From: Lota lota
Lineage: Eukaryota > Chordata > Actinopteri > Gadiformes > Lotidae
Length of the DNA: 64,000 nt
NCBI GenBank assembly: GCA_026745465.1
Contig: JACYXH010000507.1
Span: forward strand, 135,404 to 199,403
Direction of reading: 5' to 3'
A program made the translations under genes and the position numbers. Shown here in pieces: positions 37,060 through 47,824 of the stretch. The notes below the pieces were generated by a model. That model saw only the letters and a program-made list of their open reading frames with translations. It did not search any database and was not told where the DNA came from. Each line of letters starts with the position of its first letter. The stretch's first letter is position 1.

Positions 37060-37180
37060 ACCTATTCTACTGAATACATATTGTACTGAGAATGTACCTA
37101 TTCTACTGAATACATATTGTAGAGAATGTAACTATTCCACAGAAAATTACCCCATTCTACCTTTTGTACATTTTTATTGA
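37060..37180 (-). terminator. 3' end region of TRIM copy 3 with polyadenylation signal and minisatellite
   Basis: On the minus strand, TTTCAATAAAAATGTACAAA gives an AATAAA signal near 37173. The same string follows the 55-kb B30.2 remnant (AATAAA at 56504). Immediately beyond lie units of the GTACATTCTC...TATGTATTCAGTA minisatellite. Between 37181 and 37548 lies a 3'-UTR shared with the other copies. Confidence 0.6.
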
Positions 37181-37548
37181 AATAAAAAAGTGTACAAACA
37201 TTTGATGTCATTCATATTTCTGAAGCATAAACTAATATAATAGTTTTGTTTAACAAACTAGAGATATTTAACATGCACCTGCAAATGTTTACAATTTCAT
37301 AATGTTAAATGTATAATCAACATTCAGCAGTAATCAGATATTGATCAATATAGTATATGTAATCAATCGAATCATGTATCATGGGTTATATTTTACAATA
37401 GTCAGGGTTCTTTTCCGAATGAATTCCTTCTTGTCTACTGAAAGCAGTACAACATTAATGCAGTTCTCTCAGACCAACATAGTAGAGATTCCCATGCAGG
37501 AAAAAACATGTTTTGGTTGTTTCATTATTTCATTATCAAACAAAGGTC

Positions 37549-39174
37549 CTAGTCTGTTTGATTGACAGGTGAGATGATCAGGGGGGCAGAGTTTATACCT
37601 TTATAATCATAGAGACCTGGGGAGAGGAATGGATTGAGAGGCTCACTAAAGGTGCAGCCAGTAGCAGAATAGATATGAACCCTGGCTTCCACATCATAGA
37701 AGGAGACCAGACCCTCATCATAATCAACAAACACCCCCACCTTCTGGAGCTCAACTCTCAGAGGGAGACGGACAGCAGGGTTATCATTAAATACCAACCC
37801 ATCGTTGTCTAAGTTAAGAGTCCAGTAACCATTCTCAGGGATCACTGTGATCCAACATTTTCTGTTGATGGACTCTCTGGCCACTCCTAAACGCCATGCT
37901 GTCTTGTCTTTAACCTGGACCTCAAAGTAAAATCTCCCTGAGGAGAAGCTCTGCCTTGTGAGAATATATATTTTCTTTGTAAATCGCTTAGGGTTGTCTG
38001 GGAGATTCTTCACTACATCTCCATCATGTACTTGTTTCCCATCCTCAGACAGGATGAGCTGGGGTGGAGCTGTATCAGGATCCAGAGTCACATCTACTTC
38101 ATACTGCTGGACCCTCTTCAGTTCAGCATCATCACACAGCTTCTTCATCTCCATGTTCAGTGTCTCCTCCAGCTGATCCAGGGATCTCCTCAAGGTCCCT
38201 ACGTATGACGGAGGACGGACCTCCACCGTTGTCCAGTCCCTGGTGGGTGGAGGATTCTTCAGGGATCTGAAGGTCTGGAGGAAGTGGAGGTGGTCTTCAG
38301 TGTGTGAGAGCTGCTTCACCTCTGAGCTTCTATTGGTCAGATCTTCTATTTCCTGCTCCAGCTCTTTGATGAGGTCTTCAGCTTCTTTCTCTGTGGATTT
38401 CAGTTTCTCTTTAACTGTTTGGTTGAGATCATCCTGACACTTTTCAATAGAGCGCTTCAGAGCAGTGAGGACCTGCACACCATCAGCTATCTCTTTGTCT
38501 GCGTCTGCTTTGCTGCGATCTACTGTGTCTTTGATCTGCTGGATCTTTCGATGTATCTCCTGGATCATCTGCTGAACATCAGACTCTATATTCCTCAGCT
38601 GGGCCGTCTTCACTTCATATTCCTCCTTTAGAGGTACAACAGGATGGGACTTGTGGTCCGTCACTGTGCAGCACAGACACACACACACCTGCTCAGTCTG
38701 GCAGAAGAGCTCCAGAAGTCGGTCGTGTTTCTTACACATCCTGTCTTCCAGACGGTCCATAGCCTCGACCAGCCGATGTCTCTTCAGGACTGCGACTCTC
38801 TGATGTGGCTCCAGGTGTGTTTGGCAGTAAGAGGTAAAACACACTAGGCAGGACTTCACAGCCTTCAGCTGGGTCCCAGTACAGACGTCACAGGGAACTT
38901 CTGCTGGTTCAACACAAGGCTGATCTTTGACTCGTATAGACCTTCTAAACTGAGCGGCCAGCTCTGATAAGAGGTTATTGACCCGTAGATCAGGTCTTGT
39001 GTGGAAAAGCTCATTGCAAACAGGACATTTGTACTGGACTTGGTCATCCCAGAACTTTGTAATACAGGTTCTACAGAAGTTGTGTCCACATGGTGTGGAA
39101 ACTGGGCTGCTGAACACATCCAGACAGATGGAACATGAAAAGTTATCTTCAGACCAGGAAATAGCAGAGGCCAT
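37549..39174 (-). CDS. TRIM-family E3 ubiquitin ligase, copy 3, all domains present
   Basis: The intact 541-residue frame starts MASAISWSEDNFSCSICLDV. RING ligands are C14, C17, C29, H31, C34, C37, C50 and C53. A B-box 1-like region (CDVC...CLVC...CQTH), B-box 2 (MCKKHDRLLELFCQ...CLCC...DHKSH) and a coiled coil (about 170-300) follow. The B30.2 domain has PRY (DVTLDPDTAPPQLILSEDGK) and SPRY (GRFYFEVQVKDKTAWRLGVA, VGVFVDYDEGLVSFYDVEAR), ending SPVNQTD. It is encoded in one exon: LNMEMKKLCDDAELKRVQQY continues where copies 1, 2 and 4 have a splice donor. The acceptor GTGTCTAG directly before GAATGG supports the start; a 96-base intron separates it from a 5'-UTR exon. Likely a cytoplasmic ubiquitin ligase whose B30.2 binds target or pathogen proteins. 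By general look it is of the fish bloodthirsty/TRIM39-like group. Probably functional. Confidence 0.93.
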   Translation of the reverse strand: MASAISWSEDNFSCSICLDVFSSPVSTPCGHNFCRTCITKFWDDQVQYKCPVCNELFHTRPDLRVNNLLSELAAQFRRSIRVKDQPCVEPAEVPCDVCTGTQLKAVKSCLVCFTSYCQTHLEPHQRVAVLKRHRLVEAMDRLEDRMCKKHDRLLELFCQTEQVCVCLCCTVTDHKSHPVVPLKEEYEVKTAQLRNIESDVQQMIQEIHRKIQQIKDTVDRSKADADKEIADGVQVLTALKRSIEKCQDDLNQTVKEKLKSTEKEAEDLIKELEQEIEDLTNRSSEVKQLSHTEDHLHFLQTFRSLKNPPPTRDWTTVEVRPPSYVGTLRRSLDQLEETLNMEMKKLCDDAELKRVQQYEVDVTLDPDTAPPQLILSEDGKQVHDGDVVKNLPDNPKRFTKKIYILTRQSFSSGRFYFEVQVKDKTAWRLGVARESINRKCWITVIPENGYWTLNLDNDGLVFNDNPAVRLPLRVELQKVGVFVDYDEGLVSFYDVEARVHIYSATGCTFSEPLNPFLSPGLYDYKGINSAPLIISPVNQTD

Positions 39175-39273
39175 TCCTAGACACAGACGACAAGGTTTAT
39201 GTATTGAGCAATTCTTCTTTTTCGAAATTACAAAAAGGGAAGAGAGGTTCTAAAGTTGTGTTGTTTTACTCAC

Positions 39274-39400
39274 CTATTTGTGGTTGCTGTCTGTCAGACT
39301 ATTTGTCCCAAAATGTGTTTTATATTTCTCCTGAACGAGAGAACTGCTTCCACGTCGGGTTTCTATTAACCTTAAGTTTCGTTTCCTGAACAACACGTCC
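39274..39400 (-). promoter_or_regulatory. TRIM copy 3 5'-UTR exon and upstream IRF-type motif
   Basis: On the minus strand the exon ends AATAGTCTGACAGACAGC...AAATAG with a GTGAGT donor (39273-39268). Upstream, GGAAACGAAACT (39386-39375) fits the IRF core AANNGAAA. The same motif is kept at 49116-49127 before copy 4. GC-box-like GGGGCGGAG repeats occur at 39420-39475. This fits interferon-responsive control, which is inference from the motif. Confidence 0.5.
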
Positions 39401-39599
39401 TCTCCTCTCCTCCCCTAACTCCTGGCTCCGCCTCTAAGTCCTAGCTCCGCCCCTAACACATGGCTCCGCCCCCCTGGACACACAGTTCACCTCCGTTCAA
39501 CTTCCCACTCTGACTGTGGGGCGTTCCCGCACCGTGAAGGCTCCTTCAAATGTGTTGATGTGTGTTCTCCTCTTCTCTGTGGAGTTAGAAGAGTGCAAA

Positions 39600-40577
<978 letters not shown>

Positions 40578-40590
<13 letters not shown>

Positions 40591-40595
40591 ACACA

Positions 40596-40634
<39 letters not shown>

Positions 40635-40980
40635 CCTGAATAACTGAATAATATCTTACTCCCCTCTCTTCCTCTGCCTCCTTCCCTCTCCTCTCTCTTT
40701 CTCTCTCTCCTCCTCTCTCTCTCTCTGCCCCCCTCTCTCTCCCACCATCCCACTCTCTCTCTATCCTCCCCTCTCTCCTTCTCCCTCCCCTCTCTATCCC
40801 TCTCCCTCTCTCCCCTCTCTCTCTCTCTCTCTCTCTATCCTCCCCTCTCTCTCCCTCTCCCTCCCTCTATCTTCCCCTCTCTCTCCCTCCCCTCCCTCTC
40901 GCACTATCCTGCCCCCTCTCTCCCTTTCTCTCCCTCTCCCTCCCGCTCTCTCACTCTATCCTCCCCCCTCTCTCCCTCTT
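40578..40980. repeat. CA microsatellite and long CT-rich tract
   Basis: CA run at 40578-40633 followed by about 300 bases of CT/CCCT tract. Copy at 50278-50705. Confidence 0.93.
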
Positions 40981-40984
40981 TTTT

Positions 40985-41217
40985 GACACACCGTCCGTTG
41001 TAAATGTCCTGGATGGAGAGAAGCTCACATCCTCTGATGCGCTGGGCTGACCGATCCTCTGCAGTGCTTTGAGGTTGAGGGCAGAGCAGTTCCCATGCCA
41101 GGCGGTGATGCATCCTGGCAGAAGGCTCTCTGTAGTAAAGACAAATAGTTTGCCTAAAACCCCTATTTTGATCTTTTCAAGATTGATGGAACATTTAAAA
41201 TCACTGTAGAATTGCAA
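40985..41217 (-). mobile_element. LINE (L2/Rex-like) ORF2 C-terminal fragment
   Basis: The minus strand reads LPGCITAWHGNCSALNLKAL and QRIGQPSASEDVSFSPSRTF. This resembles the tail of ORF2 in fish L2-type elements (I-T-x-W-x-G-N-C, L-x-x-L-Q-R). It is heavily 5'-truncated. The second copy at 50709-50941 comes from the segmental duplication. Confidence 0.65.
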
Positions 41218-41523
41218 ACGTTTGTAGTTGATGAACCAGTAAATGACTTAATCTCCACCATACAACCCAACATGTATTACACACTTACATAAAGGTCACA
41301 GTGACTACATGTAAAGATTCTCCCCGTGTGTGTGAGTACCGTGACTTTGTCTTGTCAGCTCTCCTCTCTCTCCATCCTCTCTTCTCTTCCTCCTCTCTTA
41401 CCTCTTCTCTCCTTTCTAGCACATCTAGAATTGTGTTAATTATTGTCGTACATACACATAACATGTGTTCACATGTCAAAGGTAAACATATCTACATTTG
41501 TGAATGTAAAATAGATTTTGTAC

Positions 41524-41580
41524 AACTGAACTCCCACTCCAGCAGGAGCAGAGTCCTCCCTCAGGAGTGGGAGTTCAGTT
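41524..41580. repeat. 57-bp perfect-arm hairpin
   Basis: AACTGAACTCCCACTCC and GGAGTGGGAGTTCAGTT are perfect 17-base inverted arms around a 23-base loop. The duplicate at 51247-51303 keeps both arms intact. Confidence 0.85.
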
Positions 41581-41589
41581 TTAGTCAAC

Positions 41590-41960
41590 GACCATTGTAC
41601 TGGGTTTGATCCCCAATGTCCACAGCCTAACCTGTAGCATCCTATAGAGCAAGATGCCCCCTAACCCCTACCTGCTCCTTAATCACATGTATCTGTGTTC
41701 TCTGTCTAACCCCTACCTGCTCCTTACTCACGTGTATCTGTGTTCACTGTCGAACCCCTACCTGCTCCTTAATCACATGTATCTGTGTTCACTGTCTAAC
41801 CCCTACCTGCTCCTTAATCACATGTATCTGTATACACTGTCTAACCCCTACCTGCTCCTTAATCACATGTATCTGTATACACTGTCTAACCCCTACCTGC
41901 TCCTTAATCACATGTATCTGTGTTCACTGTCTAACCCCTACCTGCTCCTTAATCACATGT
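41590..41960 (-). repeat. dispersed element right end with 45-bp minisatellite
   Basis: GGGTTTGATCCCCAATGTCC, GCAAGATGCCCCCTAACCCC and then seven units of CTAACCCCTACCTGCTCCTT plus AATCACATGTATCTGTGTTC ACTGT. This is the reverse complement of the element at 13140-13990, but with a 45-base unit that shares only the CTAACCCCTACCTGCTCCTTAA core. Confidence 0.9.
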
Positions 41961-41964
41961 ATAT

Positions 41965-42120
41965 GTACCAAGTGAACAGACGATAGAGACCAAACAGAAA
42001 CAAAATCCACTAAATGAACACAAGACACAATGAAAAGTTAATTCAAGGTAGGTTTGTTAAAACGTATTAATCCTTTCACCAGTGACTGAATGACTCAGTT
42101 ACAGGATGGAGACACTGGTT
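41965..42120 (+). repeat. dispersed repeat family A, copy 2
   Basis: CACTAAATGAACACAAGACA and AATTCAAGGTAGGTTTGTTA match 1276-1420. Sequence 42121-42560 has no recognised gene. Confidence 0.7.
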
Positions 42121-42564
42121 GTCACTACACTTGTGATGACATTTAAACACAAGTGTAGTAGGTTGGAGTTTAGCTTCAGGTGGGGTTGATATTATCTAAC
42201 TAGGACGCTTGAGTGAGGTTGATATTATAATTGAATCTAACTGTATGTTTGGGTGGGGTAAAAATGATAATACAATCTAACAATTCTCGCCACACCCCAC
42301 CTTGAATTGAATAGATCATTCAACAGACACATCTTCTTTACTATGAGCAAAACAGTGAAATGCCTTGGTTTAGATGTGGTTCAGTCCAGCATGAACCAAG
42401 TCAGAAACACTCCCATTCAAAAGCATAGGTTGTGTAGGACATGGCGGAGGTAGCAGCCTGTTTGTTTCTCAACACAGTCCTGTTCCTCTCACCGTCTCCA
42501 AAGTGGTACAGTCCATTCACAGACCTAGAAGTATGGCTCTCTGTTGTTTGGATCATTCATCCCA

Positions 42565-43205
42565 TGTAGCAGTTGGCGCTACAAGCCAATGTTTGCACTG
42601 CGCTTCGTGAATGTTGCTTTTGATAACGTGACGCTTTGCTGTTGGAAGTTTCCTTTTGGATCCTGTGATGGAAAACGACTCAAGGCCCCATTCCGAGGTC
42701 AGCACGCTTAAACTAATTCGTTTTGATGCGCACACTATAGTGTCCTATCTGTCTTTTCAACTATCTACCTCCCCACAGCTGTCTGTTTCTCCTGTATTCC
42801 TGCATTGTGCTCTGTTCTCATGTGAGAAACTCCTGAGCAAGCTCCTATTCCAAAACAATGTATCTGTTCTTGACTGCATATCCTCTTCTCAATGTCTGTG
42901 TCTGGCCTTGACTGTTTATCCTCTCCCAAAACCAGGTGTCCGGCTTTCACTGTGCATTGAACCCGTTATAGATAGTCAAATGCGCCATCTAGTGTCATTT
43001 CTGATACGTTGTTTGCTCCACTCTATAAAAAGGGCTTCCCTCCTCTATTCAGGGTTACGCTTTTTCTCCACAACTCTGCTCTGCGTGGAGTTGCCTTTGA
43101 AACTGTGTCTTTTATGTGCTGCAGCGTATGAAATAAACCAACTACGGATATCCATTAGTCTTAGTCTTTTATTCGAGCCAGCCACGAGTTATCTAATTTG
43201 CTACA
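42565..43205 (+). mobile_element. LTR-like unit (641 bp), arm 1
   Basis: It starts TGTAGCAGTTGGCGC and ends ATTTGCTACA, so TGTAGCA and TGCTACA form short inverted ends. A TATAAAAAGG box (about 43023) and an AATAAA signal (about 43129) lie in promoter and polyadenylation order. It looks like a solo LTR with no clear target duplication. The twin at 52279-52919 lies in the duplicated arm and so is the same insertion copied. Family not certain. Confidence 0.55.
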
Positions 43206-43489
43206 ACAAGAGTCACTTACATATACACAATAAACAGAAAGACTCAAATAATAGCAGTACCAAACATTACAGATCATAAACAGGTTTCTTTGACCTCTGA
43301 AAATATTAGTGAACATATTATTAAATCTGCTTTAAATCGGGTTCTATGTTAGGATTATCAAAATAAAACCTGTGACCAGAGCTTTAGTACGAAAGTGTTG
43401 TTCTTCTAATAAAGTACTCTTTATCCAAAATATTGTAGTGTAGTGTCATGGTCAACCCGTGGTTGATACGTGATCAACCAAAGTTGCAC

Positions 43490-43860
43490 GTATTTCATTT
43501 AAAATATTAGCTTGTCTCCCTCTTCCTCATCCACCTTGTACACATAAACCTCCTAATCCTCTTTCCCCCCCCCCTACCCTCCACTTCCTCCTCCTCCTCC
43601 TCTCTTCTCCAATTCCTTCCCCCTCCTCCTCCCTTCTCTTCTTCCAACTCCTTCCCCCTTCTCCTCCTCCTCTACCTCCTCCTCCCTTCTCCAACTCCTC
43701 CCCCCTTCTCCTCAACCTCCACCTCTTCCCCCTTTCTGCTCCTGCACCTCCTCCTCCCCCCTCCTCCGCCTCTACTTCCTCCCTTCTCTTCCTGCACCTC
43801 CTTCTCCTCCTCTTCCTCCTTTCCCCTCCTCTACATCCTCCTCCTCCTTTTTCAGAAATA
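43490..43860. repeat. CT/CCT-rich tract
   Basis: Strongly polypyrimidine strand of about 340 bases, giving artefactual Glu/Arg/Gly-rich frames on the other strand. The copy at 53225-53560 is shorter by several units. Confidence 0.93.
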
Positions 43861-43924
43861 GTCTGTGTTGTCGACACATGAGCTTCAAGTTTTTACTATT
43901 CATGCATAATTTCAGTTTTAACTA

Positions 43925-44265
43925 ACAAAGAGGGTGAGTTGGTGTTCAATGGATTTAGAAAAGAAAAGAATGTGGTGGTTGACAGGAAAATAACATTTCC
44001 TGAATTATATGTGGAAAAGAATGGGAAACATATTGAAATGTGTAAATTAAAAACAAAATACTTTTATAATAATCTGGTGAATTAAGAATTCAAAACGCCT
44101 GCTTCTGAGAAGGTGTGGGAAAGGTTTTTTGTGGCATTAATGTAAAAAACATATGGAAGAATTTGAAAGTAAAATACAATAATCTGGAATGAGAAAACTG
44201 ATTACAAATTAAGACACAATAGATTATTCACGAGTTGTTTTGCACCAAATAAATAAGGGGATTAG
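43925..44265 (+). mobile_element. LINE (L1/Tx1-like) ORF2 fragment, arm 1
   Basis: Matches 53637-53974, where the element continues to its tail. In this arm homology stops at AATAAATAAGGGGATTA (44265), the right boundary of the direct duplication. From 44266 to 44458 is unassigned sequence with short TGTTGACC repeats. Confidence 0.7.
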
Positions 44266-44469
44266 TAGTATATAAGCAACCCCCTTTCGAGAAAAAGCCA
44301 CACCCAGGTCATAGGTCAGATCAAAGCGGAAACCACACATACAACATCCGGTCTGTCCCAGTGTTGACCGGTGTTGACCACTGCTGCCCAATGTTAACCA
44401 TGTTGAGCGGAAGTTGTATTCCTGCTAAACATCCGTTTTGTTAAACATCCGTTTAGTTAAAAAATAAAA

Positions 44470-44660
44470 GGCAGGATGCTCCGGAAGTGGCTGTGATGCC
44501 TGTGATGCCTGTGATGCCTGCGATGCCTGCGATGCCTGCGTTGCCTGAGGATCCGGGGGTCTGAGGCGCCGGAAGTGAGTGTGTGGCTCCGGTGTGTCTG
44601 AGGGGAAAGGAGGGGAAAGGAGGGGAAAGGAGGGGAAAGGAGGGGAAGGGGGTGGGGGTC
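44470..44660. repeat. 9-bp and 10-bp short tandem repeats
   Basis: GTGATGCCT-type units (44487-44545), then four to five GGGGAAAGGA units (44600-44650). Confidence 0.9.
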
Positions 44661-44689
44661 AAGCGTGGAGAGATGGTTAGGGATGGTGG

Positions 44690-44693
44690 GGGC

Positions 44694-44746
<53 letters not shown>

Positions 44747-44884
44747 GTGGGTTTTCAAAACATATAGTCTTGGTTGTCGACATACATTGAAATCAAACAA
44801 AAGTGTGAAACATGGCTATCTTCAAAGGGGGGCAGGGGGAAAGGGTGGGGGTCAAGCGTGGAGATGTGTTTAGGGATGGTGGGG

Positions 44885-44936
<52 letters not shown>

Positions 44937-45145
44937 CATCCGGGGTGGGGGCATTTTTAAAAGTGGGTGTGTGTCTGTTAGGTTAGTATTGCCTTTAAAA
45001 AACAGTCATCCGCTGTGGTTGTCGACATACATTGAAATCAAACAAAAGTGTGAAACGATGGCTATCTTCAAAGGGGGCAGGGGGAAAGGGTGGGGGTCAA
45101 GCGTGGAGATGTGTTTAGGGTTGGTGGGGGTGTGTGTGTGTGTGT

Positions 45146-45213
<68 letters not shown>

Positions 45214-45401
45214 CATCAGGGGTGGGGGCATTTTTAAAAGTGGGTGTGTGTGTGTGTGAAGCGGGGTTTTCAAAACATATAGTTTTTGGTTGTCGACATA
45301 CATTGAAATCAAACAAAAGTGTGAAACAGGGGCTATCTTCAAAGGGGGCAGGGGGAAAGGGTGGGGGTCAAGCGTGGAGATGTGTTTAGGGTTGGTGGGG
45401 G

Positions 45402-45469
<68 letters not shown>

Positions 45470-45505
45470 GCGGGGTTTTCAAACATATGGTATTGGTTGT
45501 CGACA
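44690..45505. repeat. compound minisatellite with embedded GT microsatellites
   Basis: About four copies of a unit of roughly 200-265 bases: GGTTGTCGACATACATTGAA, ATCAAACAAAAGTGTGAAAC, GGCTATCTTCAAAGGGGG, GTGGGGGTCAAGCGTGGAGA, a variable GT run, then ACATC(C/A)GGGGTGGGGGC. The anchor GTTGTCGACATACA recurs at about 44775, 45019, 45290 and 45498. A related GTTGTCGACACATG occurs at 43868 and 53574. Confidence 0.93.
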
Positions 45506-45610
45506 TACAATGAAATCAAACGCTTTGTTTTAGAACCAATGAACAAGGGTTATAGTTAGGGAGGCGTTACGCAAGGATATGCTGTGTAGACGAGAGCAGG
45601 CCGATAGCTC

Positions 45611-45618
45611 TTTATAAG
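45611..45618 (+). promoter_or_regulatory. TATA box of candidate small gene
   Basis: CTCTTTATAAGACAC places a TATA box 41 bases before the ATG at 45659, leaving room for a start site about 30 bases downstream and a very short leader. Confidence 0.45.
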
Positions 45619-45658
45619 ACACATGTTTTTGAACGGAACAGAGATCTAAACTGCCAAC

Positions 45659-46176
45659 ATGCCGTTAATCTACTGTGAGTATATCCTAAAACATAGTCAT
45701 ATCATTATACATATCAGGTCAATGCCACTGTGTAACTGTCTTATATTTGTTTGATAAAGTTGTACATTGTTAGGTGACAAAGAGGATACGGTTGGCGCTA
45801 AGAGGTATCCTGAGGATCACCGCGCATGTATGTAGTAATCATTTACCCATATTATGCTATTCATTATCGTTTATACATGCATATACTATGTGACTGATTG
45901 GTTACCTGTTATGTGGTAGGTTTGTTTGATACGCCGTATGTGAGGAAGAATCAACGAGCTGATACCAAGGTGGCTAACTTTAAAACCAACGAGGGGGCGT
46001 CTACTAGCGGTGGTAAGCTAACAAAACATGTTTTATGTTTAATAAATGATAACTGCTGTTATACGTTGCTATAACTATATGTGTTTGTTCTAATGTGTTT
46101 TTCTATCGGTCTTATGCTCTTTTTTCATGCAGCTAAACAGTCCAAAAGGACCTGGGTCTCAGGAACAAATATATAA
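45659..46176 (+). CDS. candidate four-exon small-protein gene (68 aa), unknown family
   Basis: Exons: 45659-45674, 45774-45827, 45920-46012 and 46133-46176, total 207 bases including stop. Donors are GTGAGT, GTATGT and GTAAGC; acceptors are TTAG, GTAG and GCAG after moderately pyrimidine-rich tracts. All three introns (99, 92 and 120 bases) are phase 1. The spliced product starts MPLIYCDKEDTVGAKRYPED, continues HRACLFDTPYVRKNQRADTK and VANFKTNEGASTSGAKQSKR, and ends TWVSGTNI. It is basic and polar, with no signal peptide or membrane segment and two cysteines formed across splice junctions. I recognise no family. A TATA box lies upstream. The last codons and the stop fall at the edge of the inverted TRIM duplication (homology from about 46163), so the original 3' end may have been replaced. 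It is a manual model: the mutually consistent phases are the main support, and no transcript evidence is available here. Confidence 0.45.
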
Positions 46177-47824
46177 TATGATAGGTATTATAGTGGACTT
46201 GTCTGCTATGTTTTTTAGAAGCAATAGTGCATATCATTTGTTTAGAAGACAGGCCTCCTTCTAGATTAGTCATGGGAAACGAGAACTGTGAGATTTCCTT
46301 TTGCATCAAGCATTAAAAAAGTCAGAGATCACATGGTCCTGCCATGTGACTATTGTGCATTAGCACATCGCAATGACAATGCTGAAACCATATATGCCCT
46401 ACTACATGTTATTGTTATTATTAAGCTATATTATTATTCTCAACACATTTTGGGACCTTACTCATTACAAATGTTTTCACCTAGAGACTCCATTCCAATT
46501 TTGTAAATGTTCATCTTTGCTTGGAATCGCTCGCTATCATTAAATTTTGTTTTCTATTTTATACTTTTTAACTAATATTTATATTTTAAAATATCACTTT
46601 TATAATAGAAGTCAACGCCCATTCTCTGAGACTTCAACTACTTCAGACTTCGCAACTCTGCAAATTTCTTACCTTTAATCTTCATTTAAACATTTTACTA
46701 AATTATTACGCTTTGATCTTTAAACAGATTCTCTATACCATTTATACTTGTTGAGATTCAACAGTTTTAAACATGCTTAGTATATTTTCAGTTGGTCTCC
46801 TTGACTTCCGTTGAGCGTGATGACGTCCACCCCACTCTAGCCCAAGGTGGCTATCACAAAAGCTAAACATTTCGGACATCGCGGAGCCTTACAACGTCAA
46901 TAAGTAATCTAGAAACACAATGTAAAGCTTAAACTGTTACGGTATTTCTGGTTTCACTGGCGCTACAATGGTAAACGATTGGAAATAGGCTTGTTGAGGA
47001 TCAGGCGTTTATGTGTGGGGACCCTCATTAATATCACAATTAGTTTTTTCACGTCATGCTTTCTACAAAACGTATTTCCTATGAAAGCTAGGGTTAGACC
47101 AAGACTCCACAGACTCCAACAGTGTAAGCCTTATCAGTCTGTGACCTAACCTCGACAAACTAGATGTGAAAGAATAACGTCAATAACACTCCACTTTAGT
47201 TAGTTACAATCACAAATGACAGCATCTTACCTGTGTTATTATCAAGTCATGTGTGATCGCATTAAACCACCATTAACAGATAATCCAGGGTCATGTGTCA
47301 TTTAGAGCCTACTTTTATGACTTGGCCATAATAATTAAATCTAGTGACGATGCACACACAAGCAGCAAGCACACACACACGCACACCCAAACCCACACCA
47401 ATACCCACACCCACACTCACACACACTATTATTCTACACTTACCTGATTGTTATATTGACTTGATTCAAACATTTCAAGCTTAATCACTTTAGTTTAGCT
47501 ATTTGTTTGACGATTTTTCGATTTTTTCCAACTATTTGATTAGTTTTTAATGGTTTGTATGTTTACATTATTACGCTTTCTCCATTCAGATTTTAAACTT
47601 TGTTCAAATATTTACACTTAAGTTCAGCTATTAAAATTTCCCATATGTCAGCTTTATTAAACATGTTTTCAACCTCACTTTAAACTGCAGCACTCACCGC
47701 ATTTTCTTCAGGAAAAGCATTTTCTAGTTAGATGTCTAATTTTGTTCTAATAAAAAACTATTAGAACAAATTCGAAAATATTCATATTCACATTTTAAGA
47801 TTATTTTATGTAAATTTGAAAGCC
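46163..47824 (-). repeat. 3' flank of TRIM copy 4, inverted duplicate of 16271-17942
   Basis: Reverse-complement match along its whole length with a few indels. No B30.2 exon is present here either, so both copies lost or never had it before duplication. Confidence 0.85.

Noticed and set aside
42656-43279. 207-codon open frame (MDPVMENDSRPHSEVSTLKL)
   Set aside because: It lies inside the LTR-like unit, is partly altered in the duplicate, and has no domain features.
43527-43877. Glu/Arg/Gly-rich protein on the minus strand
   Set aside because: Pure low-complexity translation of a CCT tract; its copy at 53223-53583 has shifted frames.
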